Source: Chlorobiaceae bacterium
GTDB taxonomy: Bacteria > Bacteroidota > Chlorobiia > Chlorobiales > Chlorobiaceae
Assembly: GCA_013334565.1 (NCBI GenBank)
Contig: JAAXXI010000002.1
Coordinates: 1 to 64,000 of the forward strand
Length of the DNA stretch: 64,000 nucleotides
Reading direction: 5' to 3'
Shown here: one piece after another, positions 11,132 through 21,714 of the stretch
Position numbering within the stretch: position 1 is the stretch's first letter
How the letters are laid out: each line of letters opens with the position of its first letter
Translations under genes and position numbers: made by a program
The notes under the pieces: generated by a model
The model's input: the letters and a program-made list of their open reading frames with translations, nothing else
Databases searched by the model: none
Told to the model about the DNA's origin: nothing

Positions 11132-13177
11132 TTATGCGGGGTCAACCCATTTTCCGTGCTCCCTGATGAGACCGATCAGACGGTCGACCGCCAGGTCCTC
11201 GGCAATATTCTCTTCGACACACTCGCGGCCGACATAGAGGCTGATACGGTTCTTTCCCGCACCGACGTAGCCGAAATCCGCGTCGGCCATTTCGCCGGGA
11301 CCGTTGACGATGCACCCCATGATGCCGATCTTCAGGCCTTTCAGGTGGCCGGTCCTCCGCTTGATGGCCGCCGTGGCGTGTTCGAGGTCGAAATAGGTCC
11401 GGCCGCATCCCGGGCAGGAGATGAATTCCGTCCTTGACATCCTGACCCTGGCACCCTGGAGGATATTGAAGGCAAGGCTGATTTCGTCATCGGCCGACAG
11501 AGGCGTTTCGAGAGCAAGCATGTCTCCAAGGCCATCGCAGAACAGCGTGCCGGCCTGGATTGAGCTGTCGATGATTGTTTCGAGCCTGTCCGCAGAATTA
11601 CCCCTGAACCGCACGACCACGGGATAGACGATCCCCTTCTCCCTGAAAGCCTGCAGAAGCTTCCTTGTGGCGAACAGCGTCGTCGGGGAAACGACGGAAA
11701 ACAGGACCCTTGTTGCGCCCTGGCTATGGAGTTTTCCGGCAATGTTCGCAAGGACTTCCGCTGGGACCGCAATACCGGTCTTCTCATGGATGAAAGAGAG
11801 CTCGACGGCTGCGCGACGGGGCACGAGAATGGCATCAAGCAGCTCCGTGTCGAGCATTTCGCCTTCGATGATATCGAACCTTGCCTTCGAAACCATGCCG
11901 AGCAGTTTCAGGAATACTGAAGGGTCCGATGTGGAAACGGCGACATGTGCGGCGGCATCCCCGAGCCTTGCAAGCAGTTTTTCCAGCATCGCAAGATCGT
12001 TTTCCGTGTTCACGCGAACGCCGGCAACTTCCGAACGGATGGCATCCCGGGGCTTTGCGGGGGCAAGCCGGGCTGAAATCTCCGCAAGGGCCGCATCGAT
12101 CTGTTCAAGCTGGGCATGCACTTCGGTTTCAACCCTCGGCGTATGATCCCCGCCCACCTCGAAATCCGTAACTGAGGCCGGAATGGAGAGTCTCCTGCTG
12201 TAGGAAAACGGATTGAAAGGGGCCGCTGAAAACCCTTCCTGCCCCGAAGCACTGTTCCTGCTTTCGATCACCTGCTTCAGGGGCTGACTGCCCCGTTCGC
12301 CTTTGACCGAATGGTAATCGTTATACTTTCTGACTATGGCAAACCCCACAGGCACTTCGTTGACCGGGTCTTCGGTAAGGGATACCCTGATGGTGTCGCC
12401 AAGCCCGTCCTCAAGGAGAGCGCCGATGCCCATGGCGGACTTGATGCGCCCTTCATCGCCGTCGCCCGCTTCCGTGACGCCGAGATGGAGCGGATATGCA
12501 TGGAGAAGCTCCCTGTCGGCTTTTTCGACCAGCAGCCTGTATGCCTGAATCATGACACGGACATTAGAGGACTTCATCGAAAACAGGAGATCGAAGTAAT
12601 CCATGTCTTCGCAGATCCTCGCAAACTCGAGCGCAGCTTCAACCATTCCTTCCGGGGAGTTCCCGTAACGGCTCACCACCCTGTCCGAAAGCGAACCGTG
12701 GTTCGTACCGATCCTCATGGATGCACCGAAGCGGCGGGCTTTCTCGACAAGCGGCGCGAATTCCTCGCGGACATGCTCCAGTTCCTGCAGGTATTCCGCG
12801 TCCGTATAGCTGTCGGAGGAAAACTTCTGCTTCGTGGCGTAGTTCCCCGGATTGACGCGGATGTTTTCAACGAACTCGACTGCTTTCATCGCCGCCTTTG
12901 CGGAAAAGTGGATATCGGCTACAAGCGGGGTATCGATCCCGTCACGGCGCAGCCTCTCCCGGATGATCCCGAGGTTTTCGGCATCTTTTTCGGTCGGGAC
13001 GGTCAGGCGGATAATCTCGCACCCTGCTTCGTAGAGCCTTCTGCACTGCTGAACGGTTGCTTCGGTATCCATGGTGTGGGTGTTGGTCATGGACTCCACC
13101 CTGATTGGCTGGTACCCGCCCAGAGAGATCTTGCCGAAGGCAACTTCCCTGGTCAGGCGGCGACGGTACTGGTACAT
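11132..13177 (-). CDS. ispG: 4-hydroxy-3-methylbut-2-enyl-diphosphate synthase, long (type II) form
   Basis: Penultimate enzyme of the MEP isoprenoid pathway, a [4Fe-4S] protein reducing MEcPP to HMBPP; it feeds carotenoids, bacteriochlorophyll tails and quinones. At 681 residues it is far longer than the roughly 370-residue E. coli type. It has an N-terminal TIM barrel (about 1-290), an inserted domain (about 300-570), and the C-terminal cluster domain with SCPGCGRT (C588, C591) and GCIVNGPGE (C622). This domain plan is that of plants, chlamydiae and Bacteroidota/Chlorobi. It lies between the ftsB-like gene (27-base gap) and the SDR (17-base gap). Confidence 0.95.
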   Translation of the reverse strand: MYQYRRRLTREVAFGKISLGGYQPIRVESMTNTHTMDTEATVQQCRRLYEAGCEIIRLTVPTEKDAENLGIIRERLRRDGIDTPLVADIHFSAKAAMKAVEFVENIRVNPGNYATKQKFSSDSYTDAEYLQELEHVREEFAPLVEKARRFGASMRIGTNHGSLSDRVVSRYGNSPEGMVEAALEFARICEDMDYFDLLFSMKSSNVRVMIQAYRLLVEKADRELLHAYPLHLGVTEAGDGDEGRIKSAMGIGALLEDGLGDTIRVSLTEDPVNEVPVGFAIVRKYNDYHSVKGERGSQPLKQVIESRNSASGQEGFSAAPFNPFSYSRRLSIPASVTDFEVGGDHTPRVETEVHAQLEQIDAALAEISARLAPAKPRDAIRSEVAGVRVNTENDLAMLEKLLARLGDAAAHVAVSTSDPSVFLKLLGMVSKARFDIIEGEMLDTELLDAILVPRRAAVELSFIHEKTGIAVPAEVLANIAGKLHSQGATRVLFSVVSPTTLFATRKLLQAFREKGIVYPVVVRFRGNSADRLETIIDSSIQAGTLFCDGLGDMLALETPLSADDEISLAFNILQGARVRMSRTEFISCPGCGRTYFDLEHATAAIKRRTGHLKGLKIGIMGCIVNGPGEMADADFGYVGAGKNRISLYVGRECVEENIAEDLAVDRLIGLIREHGKWVDPA

Positions 13178-13204
13178 TGAATCGGTGATACTGATGATGA
13201 AAGT

Positions 13205-13522
13205 CTATTTATCCCTGATGATGAACAGGGTTTCCCCTTCCCGGCGGAAATTGTATTTCTCCCTTGCAGCTTTTTCGATGCTGTCGGGATCCTTTGCGTG
13301 CTGAATCCGAATTTCGTTTTCAACCACCTTCTTCCGGGCGGTCTGCAGGCGGTCGAGCAGGATGCGGTGCTCTGCTTCCATGCGGATCCTCTTGACAATC
13401 CCGAGGTCGTCGAACAGGAACCAGATGACGAACAGGGCAAATGCCACCCGGACAAACACTTTTTTCGGGTTGGCGCGGACATAGTCCCATAGCCTGTTGA
13501 ACATTTTTTTCACACCATCCAT
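13205..13522 (-). CDS. Septum formation initiator family protein (FtsB/DivIC-like)
   Basis: Small bitopic cell-division protein, 105 residues: a short basic cytoplasmic N-terminus, one transmembrane helix (about 22-42), then a coiled coil (EAEHRILLDRLQTARKKVVE) and a C-terminal motif (KAAREKYNFRREGETLF) typical of FtsB/DivIC. In the septal complex such proteins bridge FtsL and FtsQ. It lies downstream of eno, as in many bacteria (eno-ftsB), but an eno terminator intervenes. It is probably transcribed with ispG. Confidence 0.85.
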   Translation of the reverse strand: MDGVKKMFNRLWDYVRANPKKVFVRVAFALFVIWFLFDDLGIVKRIRMEAEHRILLDRLQTARKKVVENEIRIQHAKDPDSIEKAAREKYNFRREGETLFIIRDK

Positions 13523-13569
13523 ACGGTCATACCTGGAGCGAGGAAAGATCGGACTGTACTGCGGTACTC

Positions 13570-13607
13570 AGGGAAAAACAGAGAAGGAACCCTGCAGGCA
13601 GGGTCCC
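13570..13607 (-). terminator. Rho-independent terminator after eno
   Basis: A roughly 9-bp GC-rich stem (GGACCCTGC pairing with GCAGGGTTCC, one bulged base) is followed on the minus strand by TTCTCTGTTTTT. It lies 25 bases past the eno stop. Confidence 0.7.
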
Positions 13608-13631
13608 TCCGCTTCAAATTGCAAAAAAAAC

Positions 13632-15032
<1,401 letters not shown>

Positions 15033-15182
15033 CTACCATTTCATCGCTGATGCATCAGCAAATCAGACTTTTTTTTGTTTATTGTTTTTTGTTCCATTTT
15101 CCGCCAGTGAACCACTACACCATGATCTTCACACAGCAATGGCCCGCAAGATCACCATTAAATCCAATCAAGGAGTCCAGCC

Positions 15183-17270
15183 ATGCAAGCCGTTCAACCG
15201 GACAAACTGCGCAATATCGTCATTACTGGTCATGCAGGATGCGGCAAGACCATGCTTTCGGAGTCGCTCGCCTATACCATGGGCGTCATAAACAGGCTCG
15301 GGAGCATCGATGAAGGAACCACCATCTCGGACTACTCTGCCGATGAAATCCAGAAAAAGCACAGCCTGAACACCAGCCTGATCCACGGCTTCTGGAACGA
15401 CATAAAACTGAATATCATAGATACACCGGGACTCCTCGATTTCCATGGCGACGTGAAATCGGCGATGCGGGTTGCCGATACCGTCCTGATCACCGTCAAC
15501 GCATCGACCGGGGTCGAGGTGGGGACCGACACCATCTGGGAGTACACCAGAGAGTACTACAAACCCACGATGTTCGTCCTTACCAAGCTCGATGCCGACA
15601 GGGCGAGCTTCACCGAGACCATACAGCAGCTCAGGGACCATTTCGGCCATCTGGTCACCCCGATCCAGTTCCCTGCAGAGGAAGGTCTCGGACACCATGT
15701 CCTGATCGACATCCTGCTCATGAAACAGCTCGAGTTCACTCCGGACAAACCCGGCAGCATGACGGTTTCCGACATTCCCGACCTCTATCTGAAAAAAGCC
15801 GAAGAACTCCACCAGCAGCTTGTCGAAGCGGTCGCAGAAACCGACGAGAACCTGATGAACAAGTTTTTCGAGGAAGGCAACCTCTCCGAGGACGAACTTC
15901 GCAACGGCATCAAATCAGCCCTTGTCACCCGCACCTTCTTCCCGGTCTTCTGCACCTCTCCGCTTCACCTCATCGGCACGGAACGCCTCCTGAACGTCAT
16001 CACCAACATCTGTCCGTCACCGATCGAACGCGGCCCCGAACACGGGATCTGCACCCTCGACGAAACCGAAAAACTCCTGCAGCCTGATCCGCAGGGCCCG
16101 ACCATCGCCTTCATCTTCAAGACCATGTCCGAACCGAGGGTCGGCGAAGTTTCCTATCTGCGCGTCTACTCGGGTCACCTCGAATCAGGCCATGAACTGA
16201 TCGATGTACAGACAGGACAGATTGAAAAACCCGGCCAGGTCTACACGATGCTCGGGCAGAAAAAACTTCCGGTCGACAGCCTCCTCGCCGGTGACATCGG
16301 CATGGTGGTGAAACTGAAGGACGCCCACACGAACGACACCCTCGCCGACAAAGGCACCAGCTGCAGGATCAGCCCCATTATTTTCCCCGATCCCATGCTT
16401 GCCACGGCAATCGTGCCTGTCGCCCAGGGTGACGAGGAAAAGATTTCGGTCGGCCTCCACCACCTCCACGAAGAAGATCCGAGTTTCACGGTCGAACACG
16501 ATGTCGAGTTCAACCAGACCATCCTGAAAACGCTCGGAGAAACGCATCTCGATACCATCATCAGCAGGCTCCAGGCGAAATTCAACGTGAAGGTTGATAT
16601 CTCCCCGATCAAGATACCCTACCGCGAAACGATCCGCATCCCATCCTCGGCCCAGGGGAAATACAAAAAGCAGTCGGGAGGACGCGGCCAGTATGGCGAT
16701 GTCTGGATTCGACTCGAACCCCTGCCAAGGGATACCGGCTTCGAATTCGCGAGCGAGGTTGTCGGCGGCGTCGTACCTACCCGTTACCTGCCCGCCGTCG
16801 AAAAGGGACTCCGCGAATCAATTTCAAGCGGCATCCTTGCGGGATATCCCGTTGTGGACCTCAAGGCTGTTGCCTATGACGGATCACATCATCCGGTAGA
16901 CAGCTCCGAATTCGCATTCAAAATCGCGGCAAGCATGGGGTTCAAAAGCGCTTTCGACAAGGCGAAGCCCTTCCTTCTCGAACCGATCTATGCTCTGCAG
17001 GTTTATGCTCCTGACCAGTACACCGGTGAAATCGTCGGTGATATTTCCAGCAAGCGTGGAAAAATTCTCGGCATGGATGCGGACGTGAGGATGCAGGTAA
17101 TCCGGGCGCTCATTCCCCAGTCAGCACTGACGACGTTCCATCATGCCCTTACGCGCCTGACGCAGAGCAGGGCAAGGTATTCCTATAAATTCAGCCATTA
17201 CGAGGAAGCGCCGCCCGATGTCGCACAGCAGATCATCAGTGCCAGAGAAAAGGAACCCGCTGAAAAATAA
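15183..17270 (+). CDS. EF-G-like translational GTPase (paralogue with altered GTPase motifs)
   Basis: 695 residues with the five-domain EF-G plan: GTPase domain (about 1-285), domain II, and III-V ending in the EF-G C-terminal fold (GEIVGDISSKRGKILGMDAD). The start has a good Shine-Dalgarno (AAGGAG). The P-loop is GHAGCGKT (residues 16-23) instead of the EF-G GHxDxGKTT. The G3 motif is DTPGLLDF (80-87), with Leu where canonical EF-G/EF-Tu have the catalytic His. The G4 motif is TKLD (134-137) rather than NKxD. It therefore belongs to the EF-G-like (EF-G2) group rather than being the housekeeping EF-G. Its function is unknown; weak or tuned GTP hydrolysis is inference. It is monocistronic with its own terminator. 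Confidence 0.9.
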   Translation: MQAVQPDKLRNIVITGHAGCGKTMLSESLAYTMGVINRLGSIDEGTTISDYSADEIQKKHSLNTSLIHGFWNDIKLNIIDTPGLLDFHGDVKSAMRVADTVLITVNASTGVEVGTDTIWEYTREYYKPTMFVLTKLDADRASFTETIQQLRDHFGHLVTPIQFPAEEGLGHHVLIDILLMKQLEFTPDKPGSMTVSDIPDLYLKKAEELHQQLVEAVAETDENLMNKFFEEGNLSEDELRNGIKSALVTRTFFPVFCTSPLHLIGTERLLNVITNICPSPIERGPEHGICTLDETEKLLQPDPQGPTIAFIFKTMSEPRVGEVSYLRVYSGHLESGHELIDVQTGQIEKPGQVYTMLGQKKLPVDSLLAGDIGMVVKLKDAHTNDTLADKGTSCRISPIIFPDPMLATAIVPVAQGDEEKISVGLHHLHEEDPSFTVEHDVEFNQTILKTLGETHLDTIISRLQAKFNVKVDISPIKIPYRETIRIPSSAQGKYKKQSGGRGQYGDVWIRLEPLPRDTGFEFASEVVGGVVPTRYLPAVEKGLRESISSGILAGYPVVDLKAVAYDGSHHPVDSSEFAFKIAASMGFKSAFDKAKPFLLEPIYALQVYAPDQYTGEIVGDISSKRGKILGMDADVRMQVIRALIPQSALTTFHHALTRLTQSRARYSYKFSHYEEAPPDVAQQIISAREKEPAEK

Positions 17271-17308
17271 CAGGCATCAGGGTTGTCCCAAATGGATGAC
17301 CGATAACG

Positions 17309-17339
17309 CAAAAAGGCTGCCGGGAGGCGGCCTTTTTGC
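17309..17339. terminator. Bidirectional terminator between EF-G-like gene and glycosyltransferase
   Basis: A stem of about 13 bp (GCAAAAAGGCTGCC with GGCGGCCTTTTTGC, one mismatch) has an A run on one side and a T run on the other, so it can act on both strands. It serves the plus-strand gene ending at 17270 and possibly the minus-strand gene ending at 17513. Confidence 0.85.
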
Positions 17340-17512
17340 ATTGTGCACATGTGCCGGTACCCAGACTGGCAACGGGAAACAACGGTCTGTGGTTTATTGA
17401 AAACAATGCAGGTTCAGTCAATGGTAGTGACGCTGACGGGTATCAATACCATGAAAGAGATCGGTACATCAGATCGGGACCGGCCCGTTTTGTTCAGGGA
17501 GTGCTTCTGGTT

Positions 17513-18277
17513 TCAGTGCAACAGGCCGACAAGCGATTTTAGCTTGAGCCACCAGACAATCCATACCGCTTCCCTGATATTCTTTCTGGTCATTTTCGAT
17601 TTTCCAACCGACCTGTCGACGAAAACGATCGGAATTTCCCTGATGGTGAAACCCATTTTCCATACCCTGAAATGCATTTCTATCTGGAAAGAATATCCCT
17701 GCGAATTGATCCTGTCAAGGTCGAGCTTCCCAAGCACTTCGGCACTGAAGCACTTGAAGCCGCTTGTCGGATCTTCGACGGGCATACCGGTGATTACCCT
17801 GGTATAGATGCTTGCCATTTTCGACAGGATCAGCCTGCCGAGGGGCCAGTTCACGACATTCACAGTGTTGTTCATGTAGCGTGAACCAATGACGACACCG
17901 GGCGACTCTTTTTCCATCGTTTCAAAAAACTGCCTGATAACTTTTGGGTCATGTGAAAAATCGGCATCCATTTCGATGATATATCCGTACCCTTTTTCAA
18001 GGGCATATCTGAACCCTGTGATGTAAGCAGTGCCAAGCCCCAGTTTTTTTTCTCTCTGAATCAGGTGGAGGGACGGTATGTTTTCTTTCAGTCCGTTGAC
18101 AATAGCCGCGGTACCGTCAGGTGAATTGTCGTCGATGACAAGAATATCCAGCTCACCTGCATAGAGAGTATGGAGATCACCTATCAGCCTCCCGATATTT
18201 TCCGACTCGTTGTAGGTCGGTATGATAACGAGCGCATTCGCTGGGTATGCACGATCACCGTCGTTGTTGAATGACAT
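17513..18277 (-). CDS. Polyprenyl-phosphate mannosyl/glucosyltransferase (DPM1-like, GT2)
   Basis: Transfers a sugar from a nucleotide sugar to a polyprenyl phosphate carrier for use on the far side of the membrane. 254 residues from ATG 18277; a GTG two codons upstream is also open. It shows VIIPTYNESENI, DDNSPDGT, the metal-binding DADFSHDP, and SGFKCFS with QGYSFQIEM, all typical of DPM1-type GT2 enzymes. There is no C-terminal membrane anchor, only a hydrophobic last 20 residues. It stands alone, so its glycan product is not indicated. Confidence 0.88.
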   Translation of the reverse strand: MSFNNDGDRAYPANALVIIPTYNESENIGRLIGDLHTLYAGELDILVIDDNSPDGTAAIVNGLKENIPSLHLIQREKKLGLGTAYITGFRYALEKGYGYIIEMDADFSHDPKVIRQFFETMEKESPGVVIGSRYMNNTVNVVNWPLGRLILSKMASIYTRVITGMPVEDPTSGFKCFSAEVLGKLDLDRINSQGYSFQIEMHFRVWKMGFTIREIPIVFVDRSVGKSKMTRKNIREAVWIVWWLKLKSLVGLLH

Positions 18278-18665
18278 AAGCACGTTCTTTTCCGGAAATA
18301 TGCGGGATAATGACTATAAAAAAAAGAGCCTTGCGCTCAGTGAAACTTTTTTTCACTTTTTACCGGAGCAAGAAACACATATCCGCTATTCTGAATTCAA
18401 TATCCATGGACGTTCTTTTTTAATCATGCCTTTCTTTCCGACTCACTCGTCCTTCATCGGCACCGAATTGTCCTGAACGAAATCTTCATCCCGATTTCCC
18501 GTGACCATGCTTTGAACTGCGCTCCTGACAGGATCGGAACTCGGTCCTTCTTTTTTTTACTAACAAACAAGTGCCTTCGTGATATTGGAGGAAGTTGAAT
18601 GGCTTGAGGCCTGCGCTCTGAATAATCGCAATATGAGGATAATCAACGGAAGGCTGTTCCTGCCG
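18278..18665. other. Intergenic stretch upstream of the glycosyltransferase
   Basis: About 390 bases without a convincing gene. It contains several T-rich runs and presumably the promoter of the minus-strand glycosyltransferase. A 39-codon GTG-initiated frame (18579-18698, plus) runs through the pscB terminator and is not credible. Confidence 0.6.
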
Positions 18666-18702
18666 AAAAAAAAAGCTGTCACAGTTTTGTCACTGTGACA
18701 GC
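18666..18702 (-). terminator. Rho-independent terminator after pscB
   Basis: A perfect 10-bp stem (GCTGTCACAG) with an 8-base loop is followed on the minus strand by nine T residues. It ends 39 bases past the pscB stop and closes the pscAB transcript. Confidence 0.92.
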
Positions 18703-18740
18703 CTTCTGAAAACCAGTTTAATAAAACAGGATAAAAACTG

Positions 18741-19442
18741 TTACCTCACTTCACGATGGAACCTGTGCAGGAACCTCAGATCGAAATCAAGCCTTTCAGG
18801 CGGCGTAAAGGAGAAATCGAGCACCTGACCGTCGGGCAGAACTTCGACAAGCGCTCCTGACGGACATTCGTCACCGGAGAAACATGCCGAACAGGAAATA
18901 CAGGCGTCCTGGTCGATATAGCAGCGGAACCCTCCTTCCTGGACATCACCGTAGAACTTGTATCCGATCGCGTTGACTTTGGGAGGACATTTGTCAAGGC
19001 AGAGCCCGCAGCCTACGCAAAGGTTCTCAAAAATAAAGTAATGCTTTTTTTCCCTCGGTGCAGCTTTTTTTGGTGCTGCTGCCGGAGCAGGTGCAGCTTT
19101 CGCAGCAGGAGCGGCAGGCTTTGCTGCGGGCTCTCCGCCAGCTTCCGGTGCCCCTTTGGGGGCAGGTTTCGCTGCGGGTTTCGGTGCAGGTTTCGGCGCT
19201 GCCTTTGGAGCGGCTTTTTTAACCGGGAGAGCTGATTCCTGTGGCAATCCGGTCCTGCCGAGGTTGACGTTCAAGGGATCGAGACGAGCTTTTCCTCCAG
19301 TCTCTCTGGGCGCTTCCTTGGGTTTCGCCTGTGCCTGCTTCGGTGCCGGAGCTTCGCCTTTTGGCGCACCCTTGGGCGCAACCTTCGGTTCGGCTTTCGG
19401 CGGTGCTGTCTCTTTATCTGGCTGTTGTACAGGATCGGCCAT
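18741..19442 (-). CDS. pscB: P840 photosynthetic reaction centre iron-sulfur protein PscB (FA/FB)
   Basis: Carries the terminal [4Fe-4S] clusters FA and FB of the homodimeric green sulfur reaction centre and passes electrons to ferredoxin on the cytoplasmic side. 233 residues: a very long Lys/Ala/Pro-rich tail (about 1-130), then a ferredoxin domain. Cluster ligands are C142, C145, C148, C152 and C181, C184, C187, C193; the second set has CX2CX2CX5C spacing with FSGDE inserted. The C-terminus (LRFLHRFHREVR) is basic. It follows pscA by 88 bases, so pscA-pscB form an operon ending in the strong terminator at 18.7 kb. Confidence 0.97.
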   Translation of the reverse strand: MADPVQQPDKETAPPKAEPKVAPKGAPKGEAPAPKQAQAKPKEAPRETGGKARLDPLNVNLGRTGLPQESALPVKKAAPKAAPKPAPKPAAKPAPKGAPEAGGEPAAKPAAPAAKAAPAPAAAPKKAAPREKKHYFIFENLCVGCGLCLDKCPPKVNAIGYKFYGDVQEGGFRCYIDQDACISCSACFSGDECPSGALVEVLPDGQVLDFSFTPPERLDFDLRFLHRFHREVR

Positions 19443-19530
19443 AAAAACCCTCCTCTTTAATTACATGATAAACTGTTAATGTCGATAAACACAACCGGAA
19501 GCGGTGTCCCGCTCCCGGCTGTGACAGAAG

Positions 19531-21714
19531 TTAAGCAATCAGCTTCATCAGGTAATCGACAACCTGCGTCAGTAATGCCTGACCGGTGATCGATGCATCG
19601 CTTACCGTCGGAGGCAGCGGCTGGTCGGTCTGATAGAAACCGTTGGCAATGAAGAGGAAGACCAGCATGAAGGTACCGCCGAAATAGAGGAAGGTACCGG
19701 CAAGCTTGGAGTCCGAAATCGTAAGGACCGGGAACCTGAACGAAACGTCGCGGCCGAGGAACTTCTTGCCGAGCCAGCGGATGGTCCTGGTCTGGATATC
19801 GGCACCTTCAAGACGCGAACCGCGATCTTCAAACCATACCGCGAAGCTGATGAACCATACGAGATGGCCGATCATCAGAATCGTCGAGAGGTGAGAACTC
19901 GAGAAGATCGTCACGGTTTCCGTCCAGAAGTAATAGAAGATGCCGGACGTGTAGTGATGGTGCAGATGAGCTACCGAATCCCATGCTTTCGCATCGGCGG
20001 CAGGAACACCGTACATCATGGAAGCGATCCATGCACCGTCGATATACCAGCAGACAGCTGAAAGACCTTTGACACCCCAGAGCATAGCGAACCAGAGCTG
20101 GTCCTGGATGGATACGCCGCAGGTACCGCCGTAAACCGGGCCGAGGCACGGGAACGAATACGAGTTCTTCTTGAGGCCGAGGTCATCCCACAGCGGTGAA
20201 GTGTGGGCGAAGAACGCGATACGGACAAGAGCGATCAGAGAGAACAGCGAGCCGGCGGTGATGACGTGCGCCATGACCCAGTCGTTGATGCTCGGATCGG
20301 CAAACATCCACTGGAAAACCGGAAGCGGTTTCAGCCAGTAGAACGACATCATGATGTTCGTGCCGAAAATGTTCAGCTCGCAGATGGTATTCCAGACGAT
20401 GACCGCATAAACCGAAAGCATTGTTGCAAAGCAGAGAGCCATGACGGTACCGAGGATCTTGACCTGGACTTCCTGGTCACGTCCTTTGGCGATCCAGATG
20501 GATTTGATCTGGCTGTAGAGGCCGTTGAGCTGGATCTTGAGGAGGTACTGTCCACCATGGTACACACCGGCAAAAACATAGAGCACGCCGCAGATGATAT
20601 GGTTGAAGGTGATGAGGTTGGTCACGACCCTTGACATACCGAAAGCTGAGCCGCTCTTCGGAAGAATTGCGAAAGCAGGGAAGTCTGCGAATTCCTTGGC
20701 TCCGGAGATAATCTTGCCGCCTTCTTCAACGAAGTTGTAGCTGACGCGGTTGAACGGTTCGCCGTAGAGGTAGAAAACGAGATCATCGAGTTTTTTGTAG
20801 TAAGGAGCGAAGGATGGCTGCTGGAAGGCCACGAAGGCGATCACGCCGAGCGCAATATTAATATAGCCGATTGCAGTCAGGTGAACGGAAAAAGCAGCCT
20901 TCATGTCATCGTTGAGATGGATGGCCGCGTTGGGCGGATTGTTCCACCAGTAGACACCGAGAGCGAAAAAGACGACACAGAAAACGAACGACATGAACGT
21001 TTCGGAGTAGATCGTCTGGAAATCAGGGATCGGAGGGAACCCGAGGACAAGCCACATCACGAGGCCCCAGCCGAGGAAAAGAAGCGACATGTAAACGGTA
21101 TGGGGTCCGAGCGCATCCTTGTAGGTTTTGGCGCTGGTGCCGCTGAATACGACGTCGCCGAACTTGCCGAGGAACCTGAAATCGCGGAAGTTACCTGCAC
21201 GGCCGGTGAACGGGTTGGTGAGGTTGTGCGTCCAGTGGCGCCATCCGCCGAAAAGCAGGATGGAACCCGAGACCAGATGAAGGATCGCCCATCCGATCAG
21301 TTTCGATGCGGCAAATTCAAGATCTTCTGTCTTTGTGCTGTACGTATCGATACCGAGGGAGACCATGCGGGGCTTGATGGTCAGGTAGAACCAGTTGTCG
21401 TGGAAACCAGGGGCACCCCACGGAAAGACCTGAATACCGGAGATGTAGTAGATTGCCATGAGGAAGCCAAGCACGCCCAGAAGCGCGAGGTGGCCACCGA
21501 CAACCTGCTCGTCATCAAGTTTTTCGGTATCGAAAATCTGATACCACTTGGTTGAGCGGGTTTCTGTCCTCTGGAACAGAAATCTTCTCATTTTGGCGGC
21601 ATCCTGCTCCTTGATCACGGATGGTGCGCCTCCCTTTGGCGAAGGAGCGCCCCCCTTGGGCGGTGGAACAGAGCCCTTTGGCTTGACTCCTGCCGGATTC
21701 ACTTGTTCAGCCAT
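19531..21714 (-). CDS. pscA: P840 photosynthetic reaction centre core protein PscA
   Basis: Core polypeptide of the type I homodimeric reaction centre, binding P840, antenna bacteriochlorophyll and cluster FX in the inner membrane. 727 residues from ATG 21714, which has AGGAGAG upstream; an upstream in-frame extension of 25 codons lacks support. Eleven hydrophobic segments are expected for the family. The FX loop CLGPVYGGTC (C523, C532) supplies two cysteines per monomer. Many membrane His residues (for example HLHHHYTSG and SSSHLST) fit pigment ligation. The N-terminus carries a Pro/Lys/Gly repeat (PKGGAPSPKGGAPS) resembling the tail of PscB. Confidence 0.99.
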   Translation of the reverse strand: MAEQVNPAGVKPKGSVPPPKGGAPSPKGGAPSVIKEQDAAKMRRFLFQRTETRSTKWYQIFDTEKLDDEQVVGGHLALLGVLGFLMAIYYISGIQVFPWGAPGFHDNWFYLTIKPRMVSLGIDTYSTKTEDLEFAASKLIGWAILHLVSGSILLFGGWRHWTHNLTNPFTGRAGNFRDFRFLGKFGDVVFSGTSAKTYKDALGPHTVYMSLLFLGWGLVMWLVLGFPPIPDFQTIYSETFMSFVFCVVFFALGVYWWNNPPNAAIHLNDDMKAAFSVHLTAIGYINIALGVIAFVAFQQPSFAPYYKKLDDLVFYLYGEPFNRVSYNFVEEGGKIISGAKEFADFPAFAILPKSGSAFGMSRVVTNLITFNHIICGVLYVFAGVYHGGQYLLKIQLNGLYSQIKSIWIAKGRDQEVQVKILGTVMALCFATMLSVYAVIVWNTICELNIFGTNIMMSFYWLKPLPVFQWMFADPSINDWVMAHVITAGSLFSLIALVRIAFFAHTSPLWDDLGLKKNSYSFPCLGPVYGGTCGVSIQDQLWFAMLWGVKGLSAVCWYIDGAWIASMMYGVPAADAKAWDSVAHLHHHYTSGIFYYFWTETVTIFSSSHLSTILMIGHLVWFISFAVWFEDRGSRLEGADIQTRTIRWLGKKFLGRDVSFRFPVLTISDSKLAGTFLYFGGTFMLVFLFIANGFYQTDQPLPPTVSDASITGQALLTQVVDYLMKLIA

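Noticed and set aside
18579-18698. 39-codon GTG-started frame on the plus strand
   Set aside because: It reads straight through the pscB terminator stem, and the only Shine-Dalgarno-like sequence is inside the frame.
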